Source of the DNA: Siphonodentalium dalli
Lineage: Eukaryota; Mollusca; Scaphopoda; Gadilida; Siphonodentaliidae
Reading direction: 5' to 3'
NCBI GenBank assembly: GCA_032622095.1
Contig: CP136068.1
Coordinates: forward strand, 163,827,465-163,891,464
DNA: 64,000 nt
In this document: positions 8,757 through 21,200 of the stretch, piece after piece
Layout: each line of letters starts with the position of its first letter
Numbering within the stretch: position 1 is the first letter of the stretch
Position numbers and translations under genes: made by a program
The notes under the pieces: model-generated
The model's database searches: none
What the model was told of the DNA's origin: nothing
Seen by the model: the letters and a program-made list of their open reading frames with translations, nothing else

Positions 8757-9078
8757 TACAATCTTAAGTGGAGGAACCGGGATCGACGAGATCGTGGATA
8801 GTTTGTTCACATGATTACGATGTCGTACATGATGAAATCACAGTTTTTTGTAAAGCATGTGATTGACTATCATGCGATCCTTCAGGCCACAATTTTTACA
8901 TACACATGACTGATTAGTGATTACGTCGCAAATGGGGATAACCAAGGATACGCCACAATTTCGCTTTTAAATAAAACAGTGCATGATATTATTTTTTACC
9001 TACGATTTTGAGGTGAGCATGCACAGTTGAGCGGTTACTTCCTACGACAGAAATATTTCCACTTACGATTGTATCGTG
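8757..9078 (+). mobile_element. TIR element, copy 2 of a tandem pair
   Basis: This copy is collinear with 8408-8707. It begins TACAATCTTAAGTGGAGGAA, contains GTGGATAGTTTGTT, AACCAAGGATACGCCACAA and TGAGCATGCACAGT, and ends with TTCCACTTACGATTGTATCG. The two copies are about 350 bp apart, in the same orientation, separated by only about 50 bp. They differ by many substitutions and small indels, so the duplication or double insertion is old. Confidence 0.7.
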
Positions 9079-10013
9079 GTAATCTGAACGTTCACTTAGT
9101 GTTAAATTGGCCATGGCATGACAATATTAAAGAGATTGTGGGAATTCTATCAGGTTGACATTTGTTAGAATAATGGTATGAAGTACCGGTATAACTGATC
9201 ATAACTGACAATTTCCTTATAAGCTACATGTATATTTTCAATAACTGGGACCTTTTAATATTCCAACTATTGTCATATTAATGTCGACCGATAATGCACT
9301 GCATTTATGGCAGAATTTGATTTTGCAGACGAAAATAGCCATTCCCGGACAGTTTTTCCTTTTATGAAGCATCAAATTTAGGCCAATTTATAATTCATTA
9401 AAAATCGTTTTTGCAGTTGGGAACACAGTTGGGAATATTGTGTAGGGCTACCTTTATATATGATTCATAAATGCCATATAATCATAGTCCGTCAGAAGTT
9501 ACTATTTTGACCAAACAAATGTTCATTTATCAATGACGGATTCCATTTTCTGAAATATTTAACGGAAACAAAATTAGGCCGATTTACTATCAAATTTCAT
9601 TTGAATAAAACAGGATAAGTCGTGCATTTTAAATTGTAGTTCGATTAAGTATTTTACTAGTAACAGTCTGTTCATAATGAGAAATCACTTCAATTGATGA
9701 CTAATTAGTTTCACTTACCTAAAATCCGATCAATTTGTATCCTATGAAAACGTAAATTGGACGTCCAGCCTCGATCTGCGCCGGTAGGTTAAAAAAATAG
9801 GAATCATTTTGCCGCTGTTGTAAAGTGGAACGAAATTACACGCTTCAAGAACTTTTACCTCAAATTTGCAATAATAAAAGTTCAACGAAGCAATAGATTG
9901 ATAAGGCCACCACCAACAGGAGCGTGAATACAGGGTTATTGGGGTGTATATATCCCAAACAGTTCTAATAATTAAAAATTTCATGACTGCCACATTAGTT
10001 GTAAACTTCACAC
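9079..10013. other. No gene recognised
   Basis: AT-rich sequence of ordinary intergenic appearance. The minus frame 9742-10056 (104 codons) has no recognisable domain and runs into the next repeat element. No tandem or inverted repeat of note was seen. Confidence 0.45.
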
Positions 10014-10381
10014 CATATAAGAGCACCCCACCCCCTGGAATACGGAATAATACCACTTAACACAGAGGGTGGAATGCGAAATACCAGTTAACAGCCATAT
10101 GGATAAATTCTCTATTGCCGTACGAACGCCGGTCATCATGTCCATGTCTAAATTGATATAAATTGATGATCGACGATCTGTATGTCAAACCGTGCATTTA
10201 TTGTGACAAACATCGCATTTGTATTATTCTTATGATCGTTTTATTGGAAGGTTGGTATACGAATACCGGTATTTTTGGAATACCGAATACCTCCTAACAG
10301 AGGGGCCGGAATATGGCGTACCTCATAACAGGGCATGGAATACAGCGTACGAAATGGGGGGGGGGGGGGGCTCTTATACCG
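10014..10381. mobile_element. G-tract TIR element, about 370 bp
   Basis: The left end (10,014-10,034) reads ATATAAGAGCACCCCACCCCC. The right end is an inverted counterpart, a G15 run (10,356-10,370) followed by CTCTTATACC. Inside, GGAATA-type words recur near both ends (GGAATACGGAATA, GGAATACCGAATA, GGAATATGGCGTA, GGAATACAGCGTA) together with CTAACAG/CATAACAGG words, as if a short motif had been amplified. No transposase is present. Probably a non-autonomous element related to the solitary G13 end at 5288. Confidence 0.5.
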
Positions 10382-10514
10382 GATATGACATATATTACAT
10401 AAAAAACACACTCACCGCGCTGTTGAAGGGGGGATGTCTGTGTAACCTTTGTTTATTAATTTAACCCTTTCATAACGGGAGTTAGGCTGGTGCAGCATTA
10501 AGGACGCTGTTTGT

Positions 10515-13130
10515 ATTAAACATTTATCATGGTCAGTGTATGCATTTTAAAACACAGGGCAAGTTAGATTACATCATTTAATTGATATTCTAGTTAAAAT
10601 AGTCTGTGAAACTACTTTAAAACCACATGTTATGCACCCTGTTTTGCCAACTAAACTATGAAATATAGATATGTTATTTGTTTTATTATCAGAGAAAAGC
10701 ATTCTGCAAAGATATGGCCTTATACATGTTATAAACATGCAAATAGTGGCTTCATTTGGCCTTTCTTCCATCATTTAGAGAGTCAAATCTGAAGAAATTC
10801 CCTTAGTTTGATATTTATGATCCCATAATCCCATGAAATGGTATTTAAAACCTCAAATGTCAGTATTTCCTATCAGATGGACATATCAACTAATAAATTA
10901 AACATTTCCCATGGTCATTACATGCATTTTAATATACAAGGCAATGTAGAAAACATCATTTGATGGATATTTTACTTAAAATAATCAGTGGAAACTACAT
11001 AAAAGCAATATTGTATGCATCCCTGTATAGCCAAATCAAATTAAACTATGGATGTTGTATTGTTTATTTCACCTGAGACATGTATTCTGTTCAGATATAG
11101 CCTTATATATGTTATAAACATGCCAATAATGGCATAATTTAGGCTTTTTTCCCATAATTTAGAGGGTCAAAGCTGAATAAATTCCCTTATTTCAAATTTG
11201 TAAGATGCCAAGCCAGCTGAAATGGTGTATCAAACCTCAAATGGCAGTATTTCTTATCAGATGGACATCTCTACCAATAAATTAAACATTTTTCATGGTC
11301 ATTGCATGCATTTTAATATACAGGACAAGGCCGAAAACATCATTTGATGGATATTTTACTTAAAATAGTCTGTGGAAACAACCTAAAAGCCATGTTGTAT
11401 GCATCCCTGTATAGCCAAATCAAATTAAACTATGGATGTTGTATTGTTTATTTCACCTGAGACATGTATTCTGTTCAGATATAGCCTTATATATGTTATA
11501 AACATGCCAATAATGGCATAATTTAGGCTTTTTTCCCATAATTTAGAGGGTCAAAGCTGAATAAATTCCCTTATTTCAAATTTGTAAGATGCCAAGCCAG
11601 CTGAAATGGTGTATCAAACCTCAAATGGCAGTATTTCTTATCAGATGGACATCTCTACCAATAAATTAAACATTTTTCATGGTCATTGCATGCATTTTAA
11701 TATACAGGACAAGGCAGAAAACATCATTTGATGGATATTTTACTTAAAATAGTCTGTGGAAACAACCTAAAAGCCATGTTGTATGCATCCCTGTATAGCC
11801 AAAACAAATTAAACTATGGTTATTTTATTGTTGATTTCATCAGAGACATGTATTCTGTTCAGATATAGCCTTATATATGTTATAAACATGCCAATAATGG
11901 CATAATTTAGGCTTTTTTCCCATAATTTAGAGGGTCAAAGCTGAATAAATTCCCTTATTTCAAATTTGTAAGATGCCAAGCCAGCTGAAATGGTGTATCA
12001 AACCTCAAATGGCAGTATTTCTTATCAGATGGACATCTCTACCAATAAATTAAACATTTCTCATGGTCACTGTGTGCATTATGCTATATAGGGCAAGGTA
12101 GAAAACATTATTTGATGGATATCTTACTTAAAATAGTCTGTGGAAACTACTTAAAAGCAATATTGTATGCATCCCTCTATAGCCAAATGCAATTAAACTA
12201 TGGATATTTTATGGTGTATTTTATCAGCGACATGTATTCTGTTGAGATATAGCCTTATACATGTCATTAACATGCAAATAGTGGTTTCATTTGGGCTTTC
12301 TTCCATTATTTAGAGAGTCAAATCTGAAGAAATTCCCTTAGTTTGATATTTATGATCCCATAATCCCATGAAATGGTATTTTAAACCTCAATTGTCAGTA
12401 TTTCTTATCAGATGGACATATCAACTAATGAATTAAACATTTCCCATGGTCATTACATGCATTTTAATATACAAGGCTATGTAGAAAACATCAATTGATG
12501 GATATTTTACTTAAAATAGTCTGTGGAAACTACATAAAACCAATATTGTATGCATCCCTCTATAGCCAAATGCAATTGAACTATTGATATTTTATTGTGC
12601 ATTTTATCAGAGACATGTATTATGTTGAGATATAGCCTTATACATGTTACTAACATGCAAATAGTGGCTTCATTTGGGCTTTCTTCCATAATTTAGAGAG
12701 TCAAAGCTGAATAAATTCCCTTAGGTTTCAAATTTAAAAGATGCCAAGCCAGCTGAAATGGTGTATCAAACCTAAAATGTCAGTATTTCTTATCTGATTG
12801 ACATCTCTACCAATAAATTAAGCATTTCTCATGGCCATTGCATGCATTTTAATATATAGGACAAGGCAGAATACATCACTTGATGGATATTTTACTTAAA
12901 ATACTTTGTGGAAACTAAATAAAAGCCACATTGTATGCTTTCCTATATAGCCAAATGAAATTCAACTATGGATAAATTGGATAATTTATTGTTTGTATCA
13001 TCAGAGACATGCATTCTGCTAAGATATAGTCTTTTGTGTGTTATAAACATACAATAGGTGCATGGCCTCATTGGGCTTGCTTTCATAATACAAGAGAATC
13101 AACTCTGAAGAAATACCATCGGTTTGAAAT
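10515..13130 (+). repeat. 384-bp satellite, about 7 tandem copies
   Basis: Units begin with ATTAAACATT at 10,515, 10,897, 11,281, 11,665, 12,049 and 12,432, and with ATTAAGCATT at 12,817, giving spacings of 382, 384, 384, 384, 383 and 385 bp. The last unit is incomplete and decays near 13,130. Each unit contains CATGCATTTTAATATAC, CATCATTTGATGGATATTTT, AAAATAGTCTGTGGAAAC, TAGCCTTATATATGTTATAA and GAATAAATTCCCTTA. The segment from about 11,000 to 12,048 is almost uniform while outer copies are diverged, the usual sign of central homogenisation. Two tail variants exist: units 1 and 5 share GATCCCATAATCCCATGAAA, whereas units 2, 3, 4 and 6 share GATGCCAAGCCAGCTGAAA. AT-rich, with no coding frame conserved between units. 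Confidence 0.93.
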
Positions 13131-13134
13131 TGGT

Positions 13135-13320
13135 AGCATCTTCCATCCTTATATAAGAGGGGTATATACCAGCTTGAAGTACCGGTTTAATTAATAGGTG
13201 CAATGCAAGGGGCCACCAGAGAGGTTTGTCTAGTTCGGGATGGTGTGGCAAACCACCAACTGGAGATTTCAAGGGAGGCCTCCTCAATGGCGACCCACTA
13301 TATTGTGCAAACAAAATTTT
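13135..13320 (-). other. GC-richer unique segment with a 71-codon minus frame
   Basis: Directly after the satellite, 13,190-13,300 is noticeably more GC-rich than the flanks. A minus-strand frame (13,099-13,314) reads through it with a proline-, leucine- and tryptophan-rich segment, PLKSPVGGLPHHPELDKPLW. I do not recognise a family. It could be a fragment of a mobile-element protein, a small exon or chance. The 3' part of the frame lies in the decayed satellite unit, which argues against an intact gene. Confidence 0.2.
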
Positions 13321-13424
13321 ATTAAAATTATATAAAGGTCAGCATGCCCTAAGCGCATTGAGAAATAGATAAAAACACTTACTGACAGATTGCCAATAAC
13401 AAAATTACAGCTGTTGAAACTATT

Positions 13425-13698
13425 GTTATGTAAACAAAACTGTTACAGTGATTTGTCAACAAATATATAATTCTAGCTGTATTATTAGTTCAAATATTTA
13501 ACTATGAATAACATTTTCAGAATATTTAATCAACAGGTTGGACCTTTTCCAATGTTATGTAAACAAAACTATTACAGTGAGTGACTTGTCAACAATTATA
13601 TAATCCTATAGCTGTAGTATTACATGTAGTTCAAATATTTAAGTATGAATATGAATTTCAGAATATTTAATCAACAGGTTGGACCTTTTTCAATGTTT
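13425..13698 (+). repeat. Tandem duplication, 2 x about 129 bp
   Basis: GTTATGTAAACAAAACT begins at 13,425 and 13,554. Both units continue with TTACAGTGA, CTTGTCAACAA (first copy TTTGTCAACAA), TAGCTGTA, AGTTCAAATATTTAA and AATCAACAGGTTGGACC. The second copy carries small insertions (AGTG, ATGTAG), making it about 145 bp. Non-coding. Confidence 0.9.
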
Positions 13699-13781
13699 AC
13701 CACAAAATTTTGATCACAATTTTGCTATCGTTGGACTTTTACAGTTATTCTATTACAGCAGTAATTTGTACATAACAATTA

Positions 13782-14085
13782 ATTCTTGGTTTAGAAATAT
13801 TTTCTTTAAGTATTTCTTAACTTAGAAAAAAAATCTTGAAACAAGAAATATATATTTAATTTTTGAAGCCATTTTCTTAGTAAGGAAATTTTTTCTTGTT
13901 TCAAGACTAAAATCTATCTTTTTTGAGAAAACTATCTTTTGTCTGGTGGGAGTTTCTTAAATTTTCTTGATGTAGCAGACTTTGGGGGTATATTTCTCAA
14001 AATAAGATTTATTTTCCTGTTTCAGGAAATAGTTTTTCTTGTTTCAAGATATTTTATCTTATTAAGAAATTATTTTTGGCAGTGC
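13782..14085. mobile_element. AAGAAA-rich dispersed element, copy B (inverted)
   Basis: About 300 bp of TTTCTT, TCTTGTTTCAAGA and AAGAAAT words end in TATTTTTGGCAGTGCGGG (14,071-14,088), the reverse complement of the opening of copy A at 1215. The 61-codon plus frame across its end is a by-product. The short inverted words CTTGAAACAAG and CTTGTTTCAAG mean that this copy can fold on itself. The left limit is approximate. Confidence 0.5.
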
Positions 14086-14441
14086 GGGTTGGACAACGGT
14101 GGGGCGTTGTATGCAGAACAATAATCTGCGATGTCATTTAGTCCTCTTATAGTATATAAATGATTCAGTGAAATCTTGATTACTGATTACTGATTACCGA
14201 GGGGTTGTGATAAGTACTGGATTAATTGTCTGATGTGTGGTGGGAGTTGTGGCCAGGTCGGGCGGTGCCTCACTAAACAAAGTATAATGCAGCAAAAAAA
14301 CAAAAAATTAATTATTTCAGTTAGTGCAACAAAGAAAATTATATATTGGGTAACTCCCATACATGTATGTAATTTTGTTTTGTGTTAGGTTTTGTAATAA
14401 GAAGTTTTGTAGTATAAGACTGATCCAAGTAAAGTAGGTTG
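14086..14441. other. No gene recognised
   Basis: AT-rich sequence containing a three-unit micro-repeat of TGATTAC (14,177-14,197). Nothing else could be supported. Confidence 0.5.
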
Positions 14442-14540
14442 TAGACCAATTCTTCTCGGTCCACAACATATTTGGATATCAGTTGGCATCATTCCAACCG
14501 ATATCTCAATTTGTCGTGGACGACGAGAAGACATGGTTTA
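14442..14540. mobile_element. Imperfect hairpin element, about 95 bp
   Basis: The left arm contains GACCAATTCTTCTCGGTCCA and GGATATCAGTTGG. The right arm contains CCAACCGATATC and GTGGACGACGAGAAGACATGG, the imperfect complement, around a seven-base loop at about 14,490. This is a small hairpin repeat without coding capacity. Its right edge abuts the repeated word described at 14,537-14,605. Confidence 0.6.
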
Positions 14541-14605
14541 ACGGGGGACTGTACGCCATTTTAGAGTTATTCTTCTTTGTTTAAAGGGATACTGTACGCC
14601 ATTTT
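14537..14605 (+). repeat. Direct repeat with ACTGTACGCCATTTT
   Basis: The word ACTGTACGCCATTTT preceded by TTTAA and GGG occurs at 14,537-14,562 and again at 14,580-14,605. The TTTAA-GGG-ACTGTACGCC layout looks like a MITE terminus present twice in the same orientation, perhaps one element inserted into the end of another. Confidence 0.5.
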
Positions 14606-15273
14606 CAATAAATTCCCGGTAATAGCAACGATCTAATATCGATAATATATAGGAAACTAAGTAATTTCATTCGAAGATGTATTCTGTAAACGTTCAGGTT
14701 AATAGGTTATCTTAAAATCAAAGTTAATAATTTGATATAAATTTAATATATGGCTGGAGTCATAAATTAAATTACGAATTTCCGTATACAAGACGTAATC
14801 AAAATAATTCACGGATAGTGGATTGGGCAGAACGTGGCACACCTGATCATGTAAAACAATTATGTTGATACAGGGCGTAAATTCAAGCCACTCACTGACT
14901 GGTGACTATACAATGACTTACTTGGTGTATGGGACTAGTATGCATATAATATAACATTTATTTGATACATTTGCTTGAAACATGTCCAAAAATTAGTCGA
15001 CAACCAATATTGGTATTTTTGCATTCCGGCTAATCTTTTCCATCCGTAACATTACTTCGTACTCAACAGACTTTCAAATAATGGAAATCTGGTTACCTTA
15101 TTCTAGACCTCAGAATTAATTACCCGGGATCTCGATGGTGTAACGACACATATTGTAGTCTATTATATAACTACACTATATAGTTATATGTAAATGTAGG
15201 TATTTCAGCTATAACTGGGATTTGCCAGACCTGTTCAATGCTTACATATAGTTGTGTGGAATGGATGTCTGTT
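14606..15273. other. Unique AT-rich left border of the array, no gene
   Basis: There is no supported gene. A short hairpin, ATATAACTA (15,165-15,173) and TAGTTATAT (15,181-15,189), lies about 90 bp before the array. No copy of the 45-bp monomer was seen in the flank, and no transposon terminus was recognised at the border. Confidence 0.5.
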
Positions 15274-18200
15274 GCGGCGTATTCCGGACGACAGACCAAC
15301 TTACACCGGGTGGCATCGGGCTCGTATTCCGGATGACAGACCAACTTACACCGGGTGGCATCGGGCTCGTATTCCGGACGACAGACCAACTTACACCGGG
15401 TGGCATCGGGCTCGTATTCCGGACGCCAGACCAACTTACACCGGGTGGCATCGGACTCATATTCCGGATGACAGACCAACTTACACCGGGTGGCATCGGG
15501 CTCGTATTCCGGATGACAGACCAACTTACACCGGGTGGCATCGGGCTCATATTCCGGATGCCAGACCAACTTACACCGGGTGGCATCTGGCTCGTATTCC
15601 GGATGACAGACAAACTTACACCGGGTGGCATCGGGCTCGTATTCCGGACGCCAGACCAACTTACACCGGGTGGCATCGGGCTCGTATTCCGGATGACAGA
15701 CCAACTTACACCGGGTGGAATCGGGCTCGTATTCCGGATGACAGACCAACTTACACCGGGTGGCATCGGGCTCGTATTCCGGATGACAGACCAACGTACA
15801 CCAGGTGGCATCGGACTCTTATTCCGGATGACAGACCAACTTACACCGGGTGGCATCGGGCTCGTATTCCGGATGACAGACCAACTTACACCGGGTGGCA
15901 TCGGGCTCGTATTCCGGATGACATACCAACTTACACCGGGTGGCATCGGGCTCGTATTCCGGATGACATACCAACTTACACCGGGTGGCATCGGGCTCGT
16001 ATTCCGGACGACAGACCAACTTACACCGGGTGGCATCGGGCTCGTATTCCGGATGACATACCAAATTACACCGGATGGCATCGGGCTCGTATTCCGGACG
16101 CCAGACCAACTTACACCGGGTGGCATCAGGCTCGTATTCCGGATGACAGACCAACTTACACCGGGTGGCATCGGGCTCGTATTCCGGATGACAGACCAAC
16201 TTACACCGGGTGGCATCGGGCTCGTATTCCGGACGACAGACCAACTTACACCGGGTGGCATCGGGCTCGTATTCCGGATGACAGACCAACTTACACCGGG
16301 TGGCATCGGGCTCGTATTCCGGACGACAGACCAACTTACACCGGGTGGCATCGGGCTCGTATTCCGGATGGCAGACCAACGTGCGACGGGTGGCATCGGG
16401 CTCGTATTCCGGACGACAGACCAACTTACACCGGGTGGCATCGGGCTCGTATTCCGGACGACAGACCAACTTACACCGGGTGGCATCGGGCTCGTATTCC
16501 GGACGACATACCAACTTACACCGGGTGGCATCGGGCTCGTATTCCGGACGACAGACCAACTTACACCGGGTGGCATCGGGCTCGTATTCCGGACGACAGA
16601 CCAACTTACACCGGGTGGCATCGGGCTCGTATTCCGGATGCCAGACCAACTTACACCGGGTGGCATCGGGCTCGTATTCCGGACGACAGACCAACTTACA
16701 CCGGGTGCCATCGGACTCCTATTCCGGATGACAGACCAACTTACACCGAGTGGCATCGGGCTCGCATTCCGGATGACAGACCAACTTACACCGGGTGGCA
16801 TCGGGCTCGTATTCCGGACGCCAGACCAACTTACACCGGGTGGCATCGGGCTCGTATTCCGGATGACAGACAAACTTACACCGGGTGGCATCGGGCTCGT
16901 ATTCCGGATGACAGACCAACTTACACCGGGTGGCATCGGGCTCGTATTCCGGATAACAGACCAACTTACACCGGGTGGCATCGGGCTCGTATTCCGGACA
17001 ACATACCAACTTACACCGGGTGGCATCGGACTCATATTCCGGATGACAGACCAACTTACACCGGGTGGCATCGGGCTCATATTCCGGATGACAGACCAAC
17101 TTACACCGGGTGGCATCGGGCTCATATTCCGGATGACAGACCAACTTCCACCGGGTGGCATCGGGCTCGTATTCCGGATGACAGACCAACTTACACCGGG
17201 TGGCATCGGGCTCGTATTCCGGATGACAGACAAACTTACACCGGGTGGCATCGGGCTCGTATTCCGGACGACAGACCAACTTACACCGGGTGGCATCGGG
17301 CTCGTATTCCGGATGACAGACCAACTTACACCGGGTGGCATCTGGCTCGTATTCCGGATGCCAGACCAACTTACACCGGGTGGCATCGGGCTCGTATTCC
17401 GGATGACAGACCAACTTACACCAGGTGGCATCGGGCTCGTATTCCGGATGACAGACCAACGTGCGACGGGTGGCATCGGGCTCGTATTCCGGACGACAGA
17501 CCAACTTACACCGGGTGGCATCGGGCTCGTATTCCGGACAACAGACCAACTTACACCGGGTGGCATCGGGCTCGTATTCCGGACGACAGACCAATTTACA
17601 CCGGGTGGCATCGAGCTCGTATTCCGGACGACATACAAACTTACACCGGGTGGCATCGGGCTCGTATTCCGGATGACAGACCAACTTACATCGGGTGGCA
17701 TCGGCTCGTATTCCGGATGACAGACCAACTTACACCGGGTGGCATCGGGCTCGTATTCCGGACGACAGACCAACTTACACCGGGTGGCAACGGGCTCATA
17801 TTCCGGATGACAGACCAACTTACACCGGGTGGCATCGGGCTCATATTCCGGATGACAGACCAACTTACACCGGGTGGCATCGGGCTCATATTCCGGATGA
17901 CAAACCAACTTACACCGGGTGGCATCGGGCTCGTATTCCGGATGACAGACCAACTTACACCGGGTGGCATCGGGCTCGTATTCCGGATGACAGACCAACT
18001 TACACCGGGTGGCATCGGGCTCGTATTCCGGATAACAGACCAACTTACACCGGGTGGCATCGGGCTCGTATTCCGGACAACAGACAAACTTACACCGGGT
18101 GGCATCGGACTCATATTCCGGATGACAGACCAACTTACACCGGGTGGCATCGGGCTCATATTCCGGATGACAGACCAACTTACACCGGGTGGCATCGGGC

Positions 18201-21200
18201 TCATATTCCGGATGACAGACCAACTTCCACCGGGTGGCATCGGGCTCGTATTCCGGATGACAGACCAACTTACACCGGGTGGCATCGGGCTCGTATTCCG
18301 GATGACAGACCAACTTACACCGGGTGGCATCGGGCTCATATTCCGGATGCCAGATCAACTTACACCGGGTGGCATCGGGCTCGTATTCCGGATGCCAGAC
18401 CAACTTACACCGGGTGGCATCGGTCTCGTATTCCGACGCCAGACCAACTTACACCGAGTGGCATCGGGCTCGTATTCCGGATGACAGACCAACTTACACC
18501 GGGTGGCATCGGGCTCGTATTCCGGACGCCAGACCAACTTACACCGGGTGACATCGGGCTCGTATTCCGGACGCCAGACCAACTTACACCGGGTGGCATC
18601 GGGCTCGTATTCCGGATGACAGACCAACTTACACCGGGTGGCATCGGGCTCGTATTTCCGGATGACAGACCAACTTACACCGGGTGGCATCGGGCTCGTA
18701 TTCCGGACGACAGACCGACTTACACCGGGTGGCATCGGGCTCGTATTCCGGACGACAGACCAACTTACACCGGGTGGCATCGGACTCACATTCCGGATGA
18801 CAGACCAACTTACACCGGGTGGCATCGGGCTCGTATTCCGGATGACAGACCAACTTACACCGGGTGGCATCGGGCTCGTATTCCGGATGACAGACAAACT
18901 TACACCGGGTGGCATCGGGCTCGTATTCCGGACGACAGACCAACTTACACCGGGTGGCATCGGGCTCGTATTCCGGACGACAGACCAACTTACACCGGGT
19001 GGCATCGGGCTCGTATTCCGGATGCCAGACCAACTTACACCGGGTGGCATCGGGCTCGTATTCCGGACGACAGACCAACTTACACCGGGTGCCATCGGAC
19101 TCCTATTCCGGATGACAGACCAACTTACACCGAGTGGCATCGGGCTCGCATTCCGGATGACAGACCAACTTACACCGGGTGGCATCGGGCTCGTATTCCG
19201 GACGCCAGACCAACTTACACCGGGTGGCATCGGGCTCGTATTCCGGATGACAGACAAACTTACACCGGGTGGCATCGGGCTCGTATTCCGGATGACAGAC
19301 CAACTTACACCGGGTGGCATCGGGCTCGTATTCCGGATAACAGACCAACTTACACCGGGTGGCATCGGGCTCGTATTCCGGAAAACAGACCAACTTACAC
19401 CGGGTGGCATCGGACTCATATTCCGGATGACAGACCAACTTACACCGGGTGGCATCGGGCTCATATTCCGGATGACAGACCAACTTACACCGGGTGGCAT
19501 CGGGCTCATATTCCGGATGACAGACCAACTTCCACCGGGTGGCATCGGGCTCGTATTCCGGATGACAGACCAACTTACACCGGGTGGCATCGGGCTCGTA
19601 TTCCGGATGACAGACCAACTTACACCGGGTGGCATCGGGCTCATATTCCGGATGCCAGATCAACTTACACCGGGTGGCATCGGGCTCGTATTCCGGATGC
19701 CAGACCAACTTACACCGGGTGGCATCGGTCTCGTATTCCGACGCCAGACCAACTTACACCGGGTGGCATCGGGCTCGTATTCCGGATGACAGACCAACTT
19801 ACACCGGGTGGCATCGGGCTCGTATTCCGGACGCCAGACCAACTTACACCGGGTGGCATCGGGCTCGTATTCCGGACGCCAGACCAACTTACACCGGGTG
19901 GCATCGGGCTCGTATTCCGGATGACAGACCAACTTACACCGGGTGGCATCGGGCTCGTATTCCGGATGACAGACCAACTTACACCGGGTGGCATCGGGCT
20001 CGTATTCCCGACGACATACCGACTTACACCGGGTGGCATCGGGCTCGTATTCCGGACGACAGACCAACTTACACCGGGTGGCATCGGACTCACATTCCGG
20101 ATGACAGACCAACTTACACCGGGTGGCATCGGGCTCGTATTCCGGATGACAGACCAACTTACACCGGGTGGCATCGGGCTCGTATTCCGGATGACAAACA
20201 AACTTACACCGGGTGGCATCGGGCTCGTATTCCGGACGACAGACCAACTTACACCGGGTGGCATCGGGCTCGTATTCCGGACGACAGACCAACTTACACC
20301 GGGTGGCATCGGGCTCGTATTCCGGATGCCAGACCAACTTACACCGGGTGGCATCGGGCTCGTATTCCGGACGACAGACCAACTTACACCGGGTGCCATC
20401 GGACTCCTATTCCGGATGACAGACCAACTTACACCGAGTGGCATCGGGCTCGCATTCCGGATGACAGACCAACTTACACCGGGTGGCATCGGGCTCGTAT
20501 TCCGGACGGCAGACCAACTTACACCGGGTGGCATCGGGCTCGTATTCCGGATGACAGACAAACTTACACCGGGTGGCATCGGGCTCGTATTCCGACGCCA
20601 GACCAACTTACACCGGGTTGCATCGGGCTCGTATTCCGGATAACAGACCAACTCACACCGGGTGGCATCGGGCTCGTATTCCGTCGCCAGACCAACTTAC
20701 ACCGGGTGGCATCGGGCTCGTATTCCGGATGACAGACCAACTTACACCGGGTGGCATCGGGCTCGTATTCCGGATGACAGACAAACTTACACCGGGTGGC
20801 ATCGGGCTCGTATTCCGGACGACAGACCAACTTACACCGGGTGGCATCGGGCTCGTATTCCGGATGACAGACCAACTTACACCGGGTGGCATCTGGCTCG
20901 TATTCCGGATGCCAGACCAACTTACATCGGGTGGCATCGGGCTCGTATTCCGGATGACAGACCAACTTACACCGGGTGGCATCGGGCTCGTATTCCGGAC
21001 GACAGACCAACTTACACCGGGTGGCATCGGGCTCATATTCCGGATGACAGACCAACTTACACCGGGTGGCATCGGGCTCATATTCCGGATGACAAACCAA
21101 CTTACACCGGGTGGCATCGGGCTCGTATTCCGGATGACAGACCAACTTACACCGGGTGGCATCGGGCTCGTATTCCGGATGACAGACCAACTTACACCGG

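Noticed and set aside
10574-12689. Two minus-strand frames starting similarly (10,574-10,774 and 12,507-12,689) as paralogous small genes
   Set aside because: They are the same position in different units of the 384-bp satellite. The frame is not kept in the intervening units.
15171-15794. A 207-codon minus frame that extends past the array into the left flank
   Set aside because: The flank part is only about 35 codons of ordinary AT-rich sequence with no conserved feature. The frame is open because of the repeat, so it is not evidence of a gene terminus.
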